Shown: one piece after another, positions 1 through 9,000 of the stretch
Layout: every line of letters starts with the position of its first letter
Numbering within the stretch: the first letter of the stretch is position 1
Assembly: GCF_001428865.1 (NCBI RefSeq)
Contig: NZ_LMIV01000004.1
Span: 310,167 to 374,166, forward strand
Source of the DNA: Sphingomonas sp. Root241
GTDB lineage: Bacteria; Pseudomonadota; Alphaproteobacteria; Sphingomonadales; Sphingomonadaceae
Direction: 5' to 3'
DNA length: 64,000 nt
The notes under the pieces: generated by a model
The model's input: the letters and a program-made list of their open reading frames with translations, nothing else
What the model was told of the DNA's origin: nothing
Database searches by the model: none
Made by a program: the position numbers and the translations under genes

Positions 1-2352
1 GTGATCGAGATAGGTGTAGTTCACCAGCGCGCCGAAATTGCTCATCCAGTCCGGAAGCCAGGGCGCGCGGAGGAAGGTGCGCGCGCCGGCTTCGATGCCG
101 TTGATCCGGCCCTTGCCGCCGTTTTCCGGACGGTTGATCCGCAGGCGGCCGAATTCGGCGTCCGCGATGTCGGTGGTGAAGTTGTTGATGAAGCCGTTCA
201 GATCTTTGCGGAAGATGCCCAGGGTGATCGAGCCGCTCTTGCTGAAATAATATTCCAGCGACGCGTCATAGTTGTTCGACTCGATCGGCTTCAGGTCCGG
301 ATTGCCGCCCGAAGCGGTGCGGATGCAATCCGGGCTGTTCGGGCCGCTGTCGGGGTTCGTCGGGTCGACCGTACAGATCGGCGGGGCCGCGCCGATCGTG
401 AGCGACGGGTTGAGCTGGCCGAAGCCCGGCCGTGTGCGCGTCTTGGTGAAGGCGAAGCGCATCTGCAGCTCGGGCAGGAAGCGGATCCGCGCGCTGATGT
501 TGGGCAGGAAGTCGTTATAGTTGTTCACGCGGGTGATCGGCGTGACGGTGGTGCCACTCGACGTGGTGGTGCGTGCGAAGCCGTTGATCGTGTCTTCGGT
601 CCGCGTCGCGCGCAGCCCGATCAGGCTATCGACCGGCACGCCGATGTCGAACTCATATTTCGCCTGGACATAGCCCGACCAGGTCTTCTCGTTGCCGGTA
701 TAGACGGGGATGCCCCAGGAGGGGCGCCCGGTCGGCTGGCCGGTGGCGGTACGCAATGCGTCGATATTTGCGACGAGGCTGTCGCGTGTCGGGCTCAACC
801 AGGTGACCAGCGAACTTGCGTCATCATTGCGAAAGCCCCGATCCGCAGTCTCATAGTCGAGCGGCAGCAACGTGAAGAGCCGCCCGGCCGGCGCGGTGTC
901 GGTGCGGTTATAGACATAATTGTCCGCGTCGCGCGTGCTGTAGCGAATGCCTGCCTGGAGATTGGTGATCCCGAACGCGTCGAGCTTGTAGTCCATGTCG
1001 AGCCGGCCCTGGACGCTACGGCCATGGCCGCGATTGCCGGCCTCGACGATATTGGTCCAGCGATACAGCCCCGGATTGAACAGATCGAAATTGTTCAGCA
1101 GCGTCACCGTGCCGCCGCCGACGCCCTGCGGGGTGTCGAACTCGAAATGGCGGGCGGGGGCCGCGGTCAGCTGGTAGTTGAAGATGTAATTGTGGTTGGT
1201 GAAGGTCGAATCGGTGAACGCAGCGTCGCCGGTGACCTTCAGATTGCCGCTGTTCCAGATGAAACCGCCGCCCGCCTGATAGGTGTCGGTCCACTGATCG
1301 TTGACCTGTTGGACGCCGGTGGGAAGCCCGCCCGCGGCGGCGTCCATGCTGCGGATCAGGTTGGTGCCCTCGAACAGCTGGACATTGGTCAGCGTGGCGA
1401 GATCGCCCGAATTGACCTGGAAATTGCGCGGCTCGTTCTTGCCGCGATAGCCCTGGAACAGCCCGTCGAGATAGATTTCCAGCGTCGAGCTCGGCCGCCA
1501 CTGGAACGACGCCGCTGCATTGGGGCGGAAGCGCGTGCCGCTATTATAGTCGGTGTTGACGAACGAGGGATAGCGCAGCGCCGTCCCGACATGGCCGGGC
1601 ACCGTCGTGCGGTTGAGGATCGACTGGCTGACGTTGCGCGACGAATCGGTGAACTTGGTGTCGGCATATGAGCCCTCGATCAGGAAACCCATCTCGCCGA
1701 TTCCGGTGTTCCAGCGCGTGCTGGCGAGCAGGTTCGCCTCGAAGCCGAGCCGCTGCGACTGATACCAGTGCAGCCCGACAAGGGCGCCCGCGACGCGGCT
1801 GCCCTTGAAGTCGAGCGGCTTGCGCGAGCGCACGTCGATCAATCCGGCAAGGCCGGGCTCGAGCAGATTGGCGCTCGCCGACTTGTAGACGTCGAGCCGG
1901 GCGATGCCGTTCGACGGGAAATCCTGAAGCTGGACGTAGCGCCCTTCGGCGGTGAACACTTCGCGGCCGTTATAGGTGGTGCTGAGGTCCCCCAGCCCGC
2001 GAACGGTCACCCCCTGTGCGACGCCGGCGTTGCGGGAGACCTGGACGCCGGTGATGCGGGCGAGCGATTCCGACGCGGTGACGTCGGGCAGCTTGCCGAT
2101 ATCTTCCGCGACGATCGAATCGACGATCTCGTCGGAATTCTGCTTGATCGCCTGCGCGGTCTCGAGACTGCGGCGGATCGCGGTGACGACGATCTCGTCG
2201 GATTCCTGTTCGCCCAAATCGGCGTTGACCACGCCCGGCTCTTCGGCGGAACTCAATTGCGGTCCCGCCTGCGCCGCGGCGCTTGTCGGCGCCATCATCA
2301 GCGTCAGCGCGGATGTGGTCGCCAGCAGCGAATAGAAGTTTCGGTCGAACAC
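1..2352 (-). CDS. TonB-dependent receptor, sugar/oligosaccharide type (3' end beyond window)
   Basis: Outer-membrane, TonB-energised receptor likely importing oligosaccharides released by the adjacent hydrolases. The reading frame is open from a GTG at 2352, preceded by GGAGGAAATCC, to position 1 (784 codons visible); the C-terminal end and stop lie outside. After a signal peptide ending near the residues AAAQA come a DEIVVTA TonB box, a plug domain with the stretch EDIGKLPDVTASESLARITG, then VRGLGD, and a long beta-barrel. The order matches the Caulobacter/Xanthomonas carbohydrate-type TonB receptor family. It diverges from the sulfatase gene at 2476 across a 123-bp spacer that holds a perfect inverted repeat. 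The family call is firm; the substrate is inferred only from the neighbours. Confidence 0.9.
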   Translation of the reverse strand, partial: MFDRNFYSLLATTSALTLMMAPTSAAAQAGPQLSSAEEPGVVNADLGEQESDEIVVTAIRRSLETAQAIKQNSDEIVDSIVAEDIGKLPDVTASESLARITGVQVSRNAGVAQGVTVRGLGDLSTTYNGREVFTAEGRYVQLQDFPSNGIARLDVYKSASANLLEPGLAGLIDVRSRKPLDFKGSRVAGALVGLHWYQSQRLGFEANLLASTRWNTGIGEMGFLIEGSYADTKFTDSSRNVSQSILNRTTVPGHVGTALRYPSFVNTDYNSGTRFRPNAAASFQWRPSSTLEIYLDGLFQGYRGKNEPRNFQVNSGDLATLTNVQLFEGTNLIRSMDAAAGGLPTGVQQVNDQWTDTYQAGGGFIWNSGNLKVTGDAAFTDSTFTNHNYIFNYQLTAAPARHFEFDTPQGVGGGTVTLLNNFDLFNPGLYRWTNIVEAGNRGHGRSVQGRLDMDYKLDAFGITNLQAGIRYSTRDADNYVYNRTDTAPAGRLFTLLPLDYETADRGFRNDDASSLVTWLSPTRDSLVANIDALRTATGQPTGRPSWGIPVYTGNEKTWSGYVQAKYEFDIGVPVDSLIGLRATRTEDTINGFARTTTSSGTTVTPITRVNNYNDFLPNISARIRFLPELQMRFAFTKTRTRPGFGQLNPSLTIGAAPPICTVDPTNPDSGPNSPDCIRTASGGNPDLKPIESNNYDASLEYYFSKSGSITLGIFRKDLNGFINNFTTDIADAEFGRLRINRPENGGKGRINGIEAGARTFLRAPWLPDWMSNFGALVNYTYLDH

Positions 2353-2372
2353 GGATTTCCTCCCCCTTATGT

Positions 2373-2402
2373 TATGATAATTGACGTGCTTCAATTATCA
2401 TA
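2373..2402. promoter_or_regulatory. Perfect 12-bp inverted repeat, candidate operator in divergent promoter
   Basis: The arms TATGATAATTGA (2373-2384) and TCAATTATCATA (2391-2402) are exact reverse complements separated by CGTGCT. The site is AT-rich in a GC-rich region. It lies 20 bp upstream of the receptor start and 73 bp upstream of the sulfatase start, so one dimeric repressor could control both directions. The size and symmetry suit a GntR- or similar HTH-dimer operator, but no cognate regulator gene is in the window. Confidence 0.65.
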
Positions 2403-2475
2403 TTAATCGGTGTTTACAAGAGGGCGCTTCGCTGCCGTTGGGCGGCGTGACAATCAATAAACGGAGGAGAGGGGG

Positions 2476-4053
2476 GTGAAGGCTGCGACAAGTCGCCGCG
2501 GTGTTCTGCTTGCGGGTGCAGCCGCGCTGATCGCGCCGGCCGCGTTGCGTGCGCTGCCCGCGCCGCGCAAACCGAACATCGTGATCCTCTACGCAGACGA
2601 TCTCGGCTATGGCGATTTGAGCTGCTACGGCGCCACTGCGCTCCGCACGCCCAATCTCGACAGGCTCGCGGCGCGCGGCACACGCTTCGAGAACGCGCAT
2701 TCACCTTCGGCCACCTGCACGCCGTCGCGATATGCGTTGCTCACCGGGGACTATGCGTGGCGCGCATCGGGCATCCAGATCCTGCCCGGGGACGCGCCCG
2801 CGCTCATCCGTCCGGGTCGATTCACGCTCCCCGCGATGCTCAAAAAGGCCGGTTATGCGACCGGGCTGGTCGGCAAATGGCATCTCGGGCTCGGCGACGG
2901 CAAGGTCGACTGGAACGGCGAGATCGCCCCGGGGCCGCTCGACATCGGCTTCGACTATGGCTTCTTCATGCCTGCGACGCTGGATCGCGTGCCGACGGTG
3001 CTGATCGAGAACCGGCGCGTGGTGAACCTCGATCCCGCCGATCCGATCGCAGTCGATTATCATGACAAAATCGGCGAGGAGCCGACCGGCGCGGAAAATC
3101 CGGACCAGCTCGCGTTCCGCGGCGATCCCGAGCATTCGAACACGATCGTCAACGGCATCGGCCGGATCGGATACATGACCGGCGGCCGCGCCGCGCGCTG
3201 GAAGGACGAAGCGCTAAGCGACGTCCTGCTGGGCAAGGCGCTCGAGTTCGTCACGGCACGCAAAGACGGGCCGTTCTTCCTCTATTATGCCGTCAACGAA
3301 CCGCACGTGCCGCGCGCGCCGCACCCGCGCTTCGTCGGCAAATCCGGGCTGGGATCGCGCGGCGATGCGATCCTCCAACTCGACTGGACGGTGGGCGAAT
3401 TGATGCGCCAGCTCGAACAGTCCGGGATCGCGGACGACACCTTGATCGTGTTCAGCAGTGACAATGGTCCGATCCTGTTCGACGGTTACGAGGATCGCGC
3501 GGTCGAGCTGGCCGGCGGCCACCGCCCGGCGGGCCCGTATCGCAGCGGCAAATATGCGATCTACGAAGGCGGCACGCGCGTGCCGATGATCACCTGTTGG
3601 CCCGGCGAGGTGCGCGCGGGCCATGTGTCGCACGCGCTCGTCGACCATGTCGATCTCTTCGCCTCGCTCGCCGCGCTGGTCGGACAGGATCTACCGCGCG
3701 ACGCGGCGGTGGACAGTTTCGACATGCTCGCGCCACTGCTGGGACAGACCGATCGCGGGCGCGACCACGTCGTCGAGGATACCAAGCTCATGATCACTAC
3801 CGGAACAAAGGTGGCGAGCAGCGGCGAGCGGATCCTCGCGCTGCGCGCTGGCAATTGGAAGCTGATACGCGGCAGCGTCGCGCCGCATGCATTTCACGGT
3901 AACGCCATCGGCACCAGCCCAGGCGACCAGCTCTACAATCTTGCGCAGGATCCGGGCGAGCGAAACGATCTGGCGGCCAGGCTGCCCGATCGTGCGCGAA
4001 CCCTTGCTGCACTGCTCGACAAGATCGAACGCGACGGCCGCAGCCGTCCCTGA
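2476..4053 (+). CDS. Sulfatase (arylsulfatase family, Cys-type formylglycine)
   Basis: Type I sulfatase, 525 aa, hydrolysing sulfate esters, probably from a polysaccharide, in the periplasm. The N-terminus has a Tat-like signal (TSRRGVLLAG). Metal-binding Asp-Asp occurs in ILYADDLGYGD (about residues 38-47), and the formylglycine signature CTPSR has its modified Cys at about residue 81, followed by YALLTG. The motifs GLVGKWHLG and FSSDNGP are also typical of the family. The GTG start is supported by GGAGGAGAGGGG directly upstream. It heads an operon with the hydrolase genes at 4068 and 5192 and diverges from the TonB receptor. A formylglycine-generating enzyme at 7103-8065 supplies the required maturation. 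The target glycan is unknown. Confidence 0.93.
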   Translation: MKAATSRRGVLLAGAAALIAPAALRALPAPRKPNIVILYADDLGYGDLSCYGATALRTPNLDRLAARGTRFENAHSPSATCTPSRYALLTGDYAWRASGIQILPGDAPALIRPGRFTLPAMLKKAGYATGLVGKWHLGLGDGKVDWNGEIAPGPLDIGFDYGFFMPATLDRVPTVLIENRRVVNLDPADPIAVDYHDKIGEEPTGAENPDQLAFRGDPEHSNTIVNGIGRIGYMTGGRAARWKDEALSDVLLGKALEFVTARKDGPFFLYYAVNEPHVPRAPHPRFVGKSGLGSRGDAILQLDWTVGELMRQLEQSGIADDTLIVFSSDNGPILFDGYEDRAVELAGGHRPAGPYRSGKYAIYEGGTRVPMITCWPGEVRAGHVSHALVDHVDLFASLAALVGQDLPRDAAVDSFDMLAPLLGQTDRGRDHVVEDTKLMITTGTKVASSGERILALRAGNWKLIRGSVAPHAFHGNAIGTSPGDQLYNLAQDPGERNDLAARLPDRARTLAALLDKIERDGRSRP

Positions 4054-4067
4054 AACCGGAGGATAGA

Positions 4068-5192
4068 ATGACGCGGAAGCTTCTCGGACTGAGCGCGGCA
4101 CTGCTCTTTGTGTGCCCCCCCGCGCTGGCGCAGGGCGCGCTCGGCGCCAATTATAACGAGCATTTCGAAGACGTGGATTATCGCGATCTCGAAAAGGCCG
4201 ATGCCAGCTGGGTTCGGCTGTTCCTCCCGATGCCGCAGCTCGATCGCCGCCCTCCCGCCGAGCATGGCGCGGTCAAGGCGATCCTCGATGCCGCGGGTCG
4301 CGGCTACAAGACGATCCTGACGCTCAAATATCCCTATAACCGCGTCGCCTTTCCCAAGGTGGGCAGCCCCGAATTCGAGAAGCAGCTTGCCCGTACCGAT
4401 GCGGTGCTGCCTCTGGTGATGGGCAAGGTCGACATCCTCGTCGTCGGCAACGAGCCTTTCATCGAGAGCCGCCAGCAGGACTGGAACGACAATTTCAACG
4501 AATTCTACGAGCGGCTGGCGAAGCGCGTGATCGCGTATCGCGCGCAGCATTGCGCCACCGGCTGCAAGACGCATCTCTACATGGGCGCGCTCAATCACAT
4601 GGAGCGCCCGGCCTGGCGCACCCCCGCGACCGAACGCTGGCTGTCCTTCGTCAAGGCGACGCCCGAGCTTGATGGCGTCAACATCCACCCGCACATCCGC
4701 GCGATCGGGGAGTCGAAGCCGTTCCTCGATTATGTCCTGCCGCGGTTGCGAGCGGACCAGAAGTTCATCGTCACCGAATTCTCGCTGGTCTGGTGGTGGC
4801 AGGCCAATATGGAAAAGCCGGCGCCTGCCGCGTTCGTCGCGAAATATGGCTTCCCCACGGGCACGCAGAACTGGCAGGTGATCCAGGCGGCGTTGAAGAA
4901 CCCGTTTCCCAAGGAGCAATGGGATGCGTTTCTGGCGGCCAGCCCGTGGTTCGAGACGCGCAAGCATTATCTTGCCAATCAGATGAAGCTGTTCCGCGAC
5001 ACCGGCCGGCTCGCGGTCGCGACCTATGGGTTCAAGCAGGGCAGCTCGATGTCGGCACAATGGGGCCCGAAAAAGGTGCCGTGGTTGATCAACAGCGTGG
5101 TCGCGGCGCGATCGGTGAAACCCAATCCGGACGGCAGCGCGGCGTTCAACTATGCCTGGATCGACGACTTCAAGGCACTGCAGAAGAAGTGA
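4068..5192 (+). CDS. Putative clan GH-A-like glycoside hydrolase, secreted
   Basis: A 374-aa protein with a Sec signal peptide (cleavage near PALAQ, residue 22). It carries the hallmark pair of clan GH-A TIM-barrel retaining glycosidases: VVGNEPF, with Glu129 as candidate acid/base after strand 4, and VTEFS, with Glu237 as candidate nucleophile after strand 7. GVNIHPH lies between them. I cannot assign a CAZy family by eye, so it may be a little-studied one. The start has a strong RBS (GGAGGATAGA before ATG). It lies 14 bp after the sulfatase and its TGA overlaps the next ATG by one base, so translation is coupled with the GH43 gene. A role in the same sulfated-glycan pathway is inferred. Confidence 0.7.
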   Translation: MTRKLLGLSAALLFVCPPALAQGALGANYNEHFEDVDYRDLEKADASWVRLFLPMPQLDRRPPAEHGAVKAILDAAGRGYKTILTLKYPYNRVAFPKVGSPEFEKQLARTDAVLPLVMGKVDILVVGNEPFIESRQQDWNDNFNEFYERLAKRVIAYRAQHCATGCKTHLYMGALNHMERPAWRTPATERWLSFVKATPELDGVNIHPHIRAIGESKPFLDYVLPRLRADQKFIVTEFSLVWWWQANMEKPAPAAFVAKYGFPTGTQNWQVIQAALKNPFPKEQWDAFLAASPWFETRKHYLANQMKLFRDTGRLAVATYGFKQGSSMSAQWGPKKVPWLINSVVAARSVKPNPDGSAAFNYAWIDDFKALQKK

Positions 5193-7090
5193 TGCGCATG
5201 CGCCCTCGAATGCTGACCCTTTGTCTGCTGTCGGCGCTTTGCGTGGCGCCGCCGGTGCTGGCGCAGGATCTCAAAAAGGCGGTGGCCGACGATATCTTCG
5301 CCGACCACCCCTCGATGGACCGCAATGCGGTGGTGATGCCGGCGCCGGACGCGAAGCCGGTCGCGCCGTTCTTTTCGGAGCGGGCGATCGGTGACGCCTC
5401 GGTCGCGCGCACGGCTGACGGGGGCTGGATCCTCACCGGCACCACGCTGCGCAGCGGCGTGCGTCACGGTATAGAATTGTGGACGTCGAAGGACGGCAAG
5501 ACGTGGAAGGGCTGGGGGCCGGCGAAGGTTTCCGGCAACGGGATCGTGCTGGACGACGTATCGGAACGCTATCTCGCGCCGTCGGTGACGGTGGCGGGCG
5601 AGAGGCTCCATCTCGCCTTTTCCGACAAGACCGGCTGCGCACGCGTCGCCACGGGCTTGGCGGCAAACCCCGGCGGCAGCTTCGCGGCGTCTCCGTGCCT
5701 CGTCGAGGACGCGTCGGACGTGTCGCTGTTCGTCGACCGGGATGGCACCGGCTATCTGCTCTGGGGCGGCGGCAATATCGCGAAGCTCCAGCCGGGCTTT
5801 GCCCAACTCGCCGAGGCGCCGCGTTTCCTCAAGCCCGACCAGGCGCTGTTCGCCAGGCACCCGCCCGTCGGCAAGGACTGGCCGGTGCGCACGCGCATCG
5901 GGCGCTCCGGCGCGACCATGTTCCGCGACGGTGACCGCTATGTGCTCGCTGCCAGCGAAGTGACCGGCCGAATGCGCACCGCGACCGAGGACCTGTTCAT
6001 GGCCGAAGGGCCAACGCCGTACGGCCCCTTCGGCATGCGGATGCTGGCGGTGCCGCATGCGGGCCGCGGATCGATCGTGCGGATCGAGGGCGGCCTAGCG
6101 GCGGCATATAATCCGAAATGCGACGACGGCTTCGCCTTGTTTTGCGAGCAGGTCGGTCTCGTCCCGCTCGAGCGCGCGCCCGACGGCCGGCTGCGCCAAG
6201 CGGCGTCGGTGATCACCGAGGACAGCGCCGTCGCGGCACGGAAGCCGCTGATCACCAGCGAGACGATGCGCGATCCCTCGGTCACCCTAGGCGGCGACGG
6301 GTTTTACTACCTCGTCGGAACGCTCGACGGTTATGGCTATCACAAGCCCGACGGCGGCGTGAAATTGTGGCGCTCGGCCGACCTGAAGAAGTGGGACGAA
6401 GTCGGCTTCATCTGGCGCTGGGAAGGCATGGGCTATGATTTCGGCAAGAACATCGCCGAGCTCTGGGCGCCCGAGATCAAATGGGTCGCGCGCGACAGGA
6501 CCTATTATCTCGCTTTCTCGGTGATGGAGCGTAGCGTCGGCGGGAAGACCTGGCTCTATCGCTCGACCAGCGGCCAGGCCGAGGGTCCCTACGCCAATGT
6601 GACGAAGAGCTATCTGGTGAAGGGGATCGACGGCTTCCCGTTCGAGGACGATGACGGGCTCTATTTCCTGTGGGGCGGCGGCAGCATCGGCAGGCTCAAT
6701 GCCGCGCGGAACGGCTTCGAAGGGTCGGTGCGCCAGCTGGTCGACGTCGACGGCGATCATGTCGGTTATGAAGGCAATGGCTTGATCAAGGTGAACGGCG
6801 TCTATTTCCTCACCGGCGCCGAATGGCACGGTCCGCTGCGCACGCACGGTACCTACGACATGATGTACGGCACCTCGAAATCGCTGTTCGGCCCCTATAG
6901 CCAGCGCCGCATGGGGGCGCCGCATGGCGGGCACGGCACGGCGTTCGCGGACAAGCAGGGCCGTTACTGGTACACGATGTTCGGCAACGATCCGACCGCG
7001 CCGTGGCGGATGAAGTTCGGTCTGGTGCCGATCGACATCGGCGATCCGGCGTCGATCGGCGTTCCGCGGATCGGCACCGCGCGCGAGTAA
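5192..7090 (+). CDS. Two-domain GH43-like glycosidase, secreted
   Basis: A 632-aa protein; the start at 5192 gives a signal peptide ending near PVLAQ and overlaps the upstream stop by one base. The frame is open further upstream, but that part is antisense-like and lacks a signal. The C-terminal half is a clear GH43 five-bladed propeller: RDPSVTLGGDGFYYLVGT (Asp near residue 361 as candidate catalytic base) and ELWAPEIKW. The N-terminal half (about residues 50-330) shows propeller-like repeats (IGDASVAR, YLLWGGGNIAKL) that mirror YFLWGGGSIGRL later on, suggesting a tandem propeller. GH43 enzymes are mostly arabinofuranosidases and xylosidases; which activity applies here is not resolved. Confidence 0.85.
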   Translation: MRMRPRMLTLCLLSALCVAPPVLAQDLKKAVADDIFADHPSMDRNAVVMPAPDAKPVAPFFSERAIGDASVARTADGGWILTGTTLRSGVRHGIELWTSKDGKTWKGWGPAKVSGNGIVLDDVSERYLAPSVTVAGERLHLAFSDKTGCARVATGLAANPGGSFAASPCLVEDASDVSLFVDRDGTGYLLWGGGNIAKLQPGFAQLAEAPRFLKPDQALFARHPPVGKDWPVRTRIGRSGATMFRDGDRYVLAASEVTGRMRTATEDLFMAEGPTPYGPFGMRMLAVPHAGRGSIVRIEGGLAAAYNPKCDDGFALFCEQVGLVPLERAPDGRLRQAASVITEDSAVAARKPLITSETMRDPSVTLGGDGFYYLVGTLDGYGYHKPDGGVKLWRSADLKKWDEVGFIWRWEGMGYDFGKNIAELWAPEIKWVARDRTYYLAFSVMERSVGGKTWLYRSTSGQAEGPYANVTKSYLVKGIDGFPFEDDDGLYFLWGGGSIGRLNAARNGFEGSVRQLVDVDGDHVGYEGNGLIKVNGVYFLTGAEWHGPLRTHGTYDMMYGTSKSLFGPYSQRRMGAPHGGHGTAFADKQGRYWYTMFGNDPTAPWRMKFGLVPIDIGDPASIGVPRIGTARE

Positions 7091-7102
7091 GGCGCGACGC
7101 AG

Positions 7103-8065
7103 TCAGCCGCGGATGATGCAGCGGAACCCGATATGGCTGGTCGCGCTCTCGATCGCCTGCGCGTGGCGCGCCGCTGGCCGATAGCGCTGGCAATAGCTTG
7201 CCGCGCAGAGATGCGATCCGCCCTTCAGCACCTTGCGCCCGATCGGCGGGCCTGAGGGATCCACGCTGTTCTTCCGATTGCCGCCGCGCGGATCGGGTAT
7301 CGCGCAGCACGGGCTCTTGTCCTTGCCCGGCCGTGCGACTTTCGGAACCGAATACCAGTCGCGCGTCCATTCCCAGACATTGCCGATCATGTCGTACAGG
7401 CCGTGGCCATTTGCGGGGTAGGAGGTCACCGGCGTGGTCCGGTACCCGCCATCGGCGCGTTGGTTGGCGAAGGGGAACAGGCCCTGCCAGTAATTGGCGA
7501 GGATCGCGCCGCTCGGCGCCAGTTCGTCTCCCCAGGCATAATCGGCGGCTTCGAGGCCGCCGCGCGCCGCGAACTCCCATTCGGCTTCGGTCGGCAGCAT
7601 CTTGCCCGCCCAGGCGGCATAGGCCTCCGCGTCGGCATAAGCGATGTGGACCACGGGATGGTCGAGCAGGGTCTCGACCGTGCTGTCCGGACCGGTGGGA
7701 TGCCGCCACTCGGCACCGGGCACGAATGCCCACCACTGGCTGTAGTCGTCGAGTGCGACCGGCTCGGGAGTTCGTTCGAAGACCAGCGAACCCGCGCGTG
7801 CGGTTTCCGCGGTCAGGCCCGGATAATCGCGCGGGTCGGGGACGACCTCGGCAACGGTGCGATATCCCGTCGCATCGACGAAAGCGGCGAACTGGCGATT
7901 GGTGACCGGCGTTTCGTCGATCCAGAAACCCCCGACGCGTACGCGCCGGACGGGGCTCTCCTCGGAATAGAAGCGCTCCGACCCCATGGCAAAAACGCCA
8001 CCGGCAATGTGGCGCATACCCGCCAACTGGTCTGAATTCGTTGACAATTGCTCCATCCGCTTCAC
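7103..8065 (-). CDS. Formylglycine-generating enzyme (sulfatase-modifying factor)
   Basis: A 320-aa member of the SUMF1/FGE fold. It oxidises the sulfatase active-site Cys to formylglycine. FGE-like domains also occur in EgtB and PvdO, but this one retains the two redox/copper-binding cysteines of true FGEs in GGSHLCAASYCQRYRPAAR (Cys287 and Cys292) and ends with IGFRC. Conserved fold motifs include GGVFAMGSE, FWIDETPVTNRQFAAFV, LPTEAEWEFAARGG and YDMIGNVWEW. Start choice is uncertain: a GTG at 8065 or an in-frame ATG at 8056, neither with a strong RBS. It is convergent with the glycosidase operon and 13 bp from its end. The sulfatase at 2476 carries exactly the CxPSR target it recognises. 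Confidence 0.92.
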   Translation of the reverse strand: MKRMEQLSTNSDQLAGMRHIAGGVFAMGSERFYSEESPVRRVRVGGFWIDETPVTNRQFAAFVDATGYRTVAEVVPDPRDYPGLTAETARAGSLVFERTPEPVALDDYSQWWAFVPGAEWRHPTGPDSTVETLLDHPVVHIAYADAEAYAAWAGKMLPTEAEWEFAARGGLEAADYAWGDELAPSGAILANYWQGLFPFANQRADGGYRTTPVTSYPANGHGLYDMIGNVWEWTRDWYSVPKVARPGKDKSPCCAIPDPRGGNRKNSVDPSGPPIGRKVLKGGSHLCAASYCQRYRPAARHAQAIESATSHIGFRCIIRG

Positions 8066-8268
8066 CGCTACGCGATCGGACCTTGGGGAACAACGGCATA
8101 TCGGCGCGCTCTAACGGCTCCGGCGGCACAGCGGCGTCTTCCCCGTCCGTGCAGGACCAGCGGAACCCGATCGCATCCCGCCCGTTCCCTGAAAGGGCGC
8201 GCGGGCGGCACTCGCGCTGCGCCTTGTTGCTTTGAAAGGGCGCGGACATCTCGATCGGCCGGACCAAC

Positions 8269-9000
8269 ATGCTGTCCCCACCTCCCGCATCGTTGCTGAC
8301 GAATGCGAGTCTCTTCCTCGATTTCGACGGCACGTTGGTCGATCTGGCGGATCGCCCCGATGAGGTGATCGCCGACGCGGAACTGCGCGCGCTGCTCGCC
8401 CGGCTCAACCTTCGACTCGGTGGACGGATGGCCGTGATCAGCGGCCGTTCGATCGCCCAGCTCGACGCGATACTGGGCCCGGTCGCACAGGAAGTCGCAT
8501 TGTCGGGAAGCCATGGCTGCGAGCATCGCTGGCAGGGCATCTCCGCCCAGCCGCACCGTCCGCCGACGCTCGATCAGGCAGCTGAACGCATGCGCCCGTT
8601 CGCCGATCGCTTTGCCGGCGCGGTGCTCGAGGAGAAGAGCTACGGCGTGGCGCTGCATTACCGCCTCTGCCCGGAAATCGAGAAAGAGGCCGTCGCGCTG
8701 GCGTGGCACGTCGCGCGCGACCTCGAACTCGAATTGCAGGAAGGCAAGATGATGATCGAGCTGCGTGTACCAGGCGGCGACAAGGGCGTGGCGGTGCGGC
8801 GCATGATGCGGCTCGCGCCGATGAAGGGCACCACGCCCATCTTCATCGGCGACGACCGTACCGACGAGAACGGCTTCGAGGCGGTTGCCGAGCTGGGCGG
8901 CGCAGGCATCTTCGTCGGCAAGCCCGGAGAGACCGGGGCGCAGTATCTGCTGGAGAGTCCGGCGGCGGTGCGTGCCTGGCTGGAGCGGGCGGCAGCATGA
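8269..9000 (+). CDS. otsB: Trehalose-6-phosphate phosphatase
   Basis: HAD-superfamily phosphatase, 243 aa, converting trehalose 6-phosphate to trehalose in the cytoplasm. The nucleophile motif LFLDFDGTLVDL is at residues 15-26. AVISGRS (motif II) and IFIGDDRTDENGFEAV (motif IV, near the C-terminus) are present. Its length is typical of OtsB. It starts the trehalose operon, and its stop overlaps the ATG of the next gene (ATGA). The 203 bp upstream, shared with the divergent FGE gene, hold no gene I can support. The SD before 8269 is weak. Confidence 0.93.
   Translation: MLSPPPASLLTNASLFLDFDGTLVDLADRPDEVIADAELRALLARLNLRLGGRMAVISGRSIAQLDAILGPVAQEVALSGSHGCEHRWQGISAQPHRPPTLDQAAERMRPFADRFAGAVLEEKSYGVALHYRLCPEIEKEAVALAWHVARDLELELQEGKMMIELRVPGGDKGVAVRRMMRLAPMKGTTPIFIGDDRTDENGFEAVAELGGAGIFVGKPGETGAQYLLESPAAVRAWLERAAA

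Noticed and set aside
1..1671. Long open frame on the plus strand opposite the first TonB receptor
   Set aside because: Its translation is Arg/Ala/Asp-rich with no domain, signal or RBS, while the minus strand encodes a clear TonB-dependent receptor. GC-rich third positions make such antisense frames common here.
8066..8268. Small gene between FGE and otsB
   Set aside because: Short frames exist but none has an RBS with coding-like composition; the stretch is more likely the divergent promoter region.
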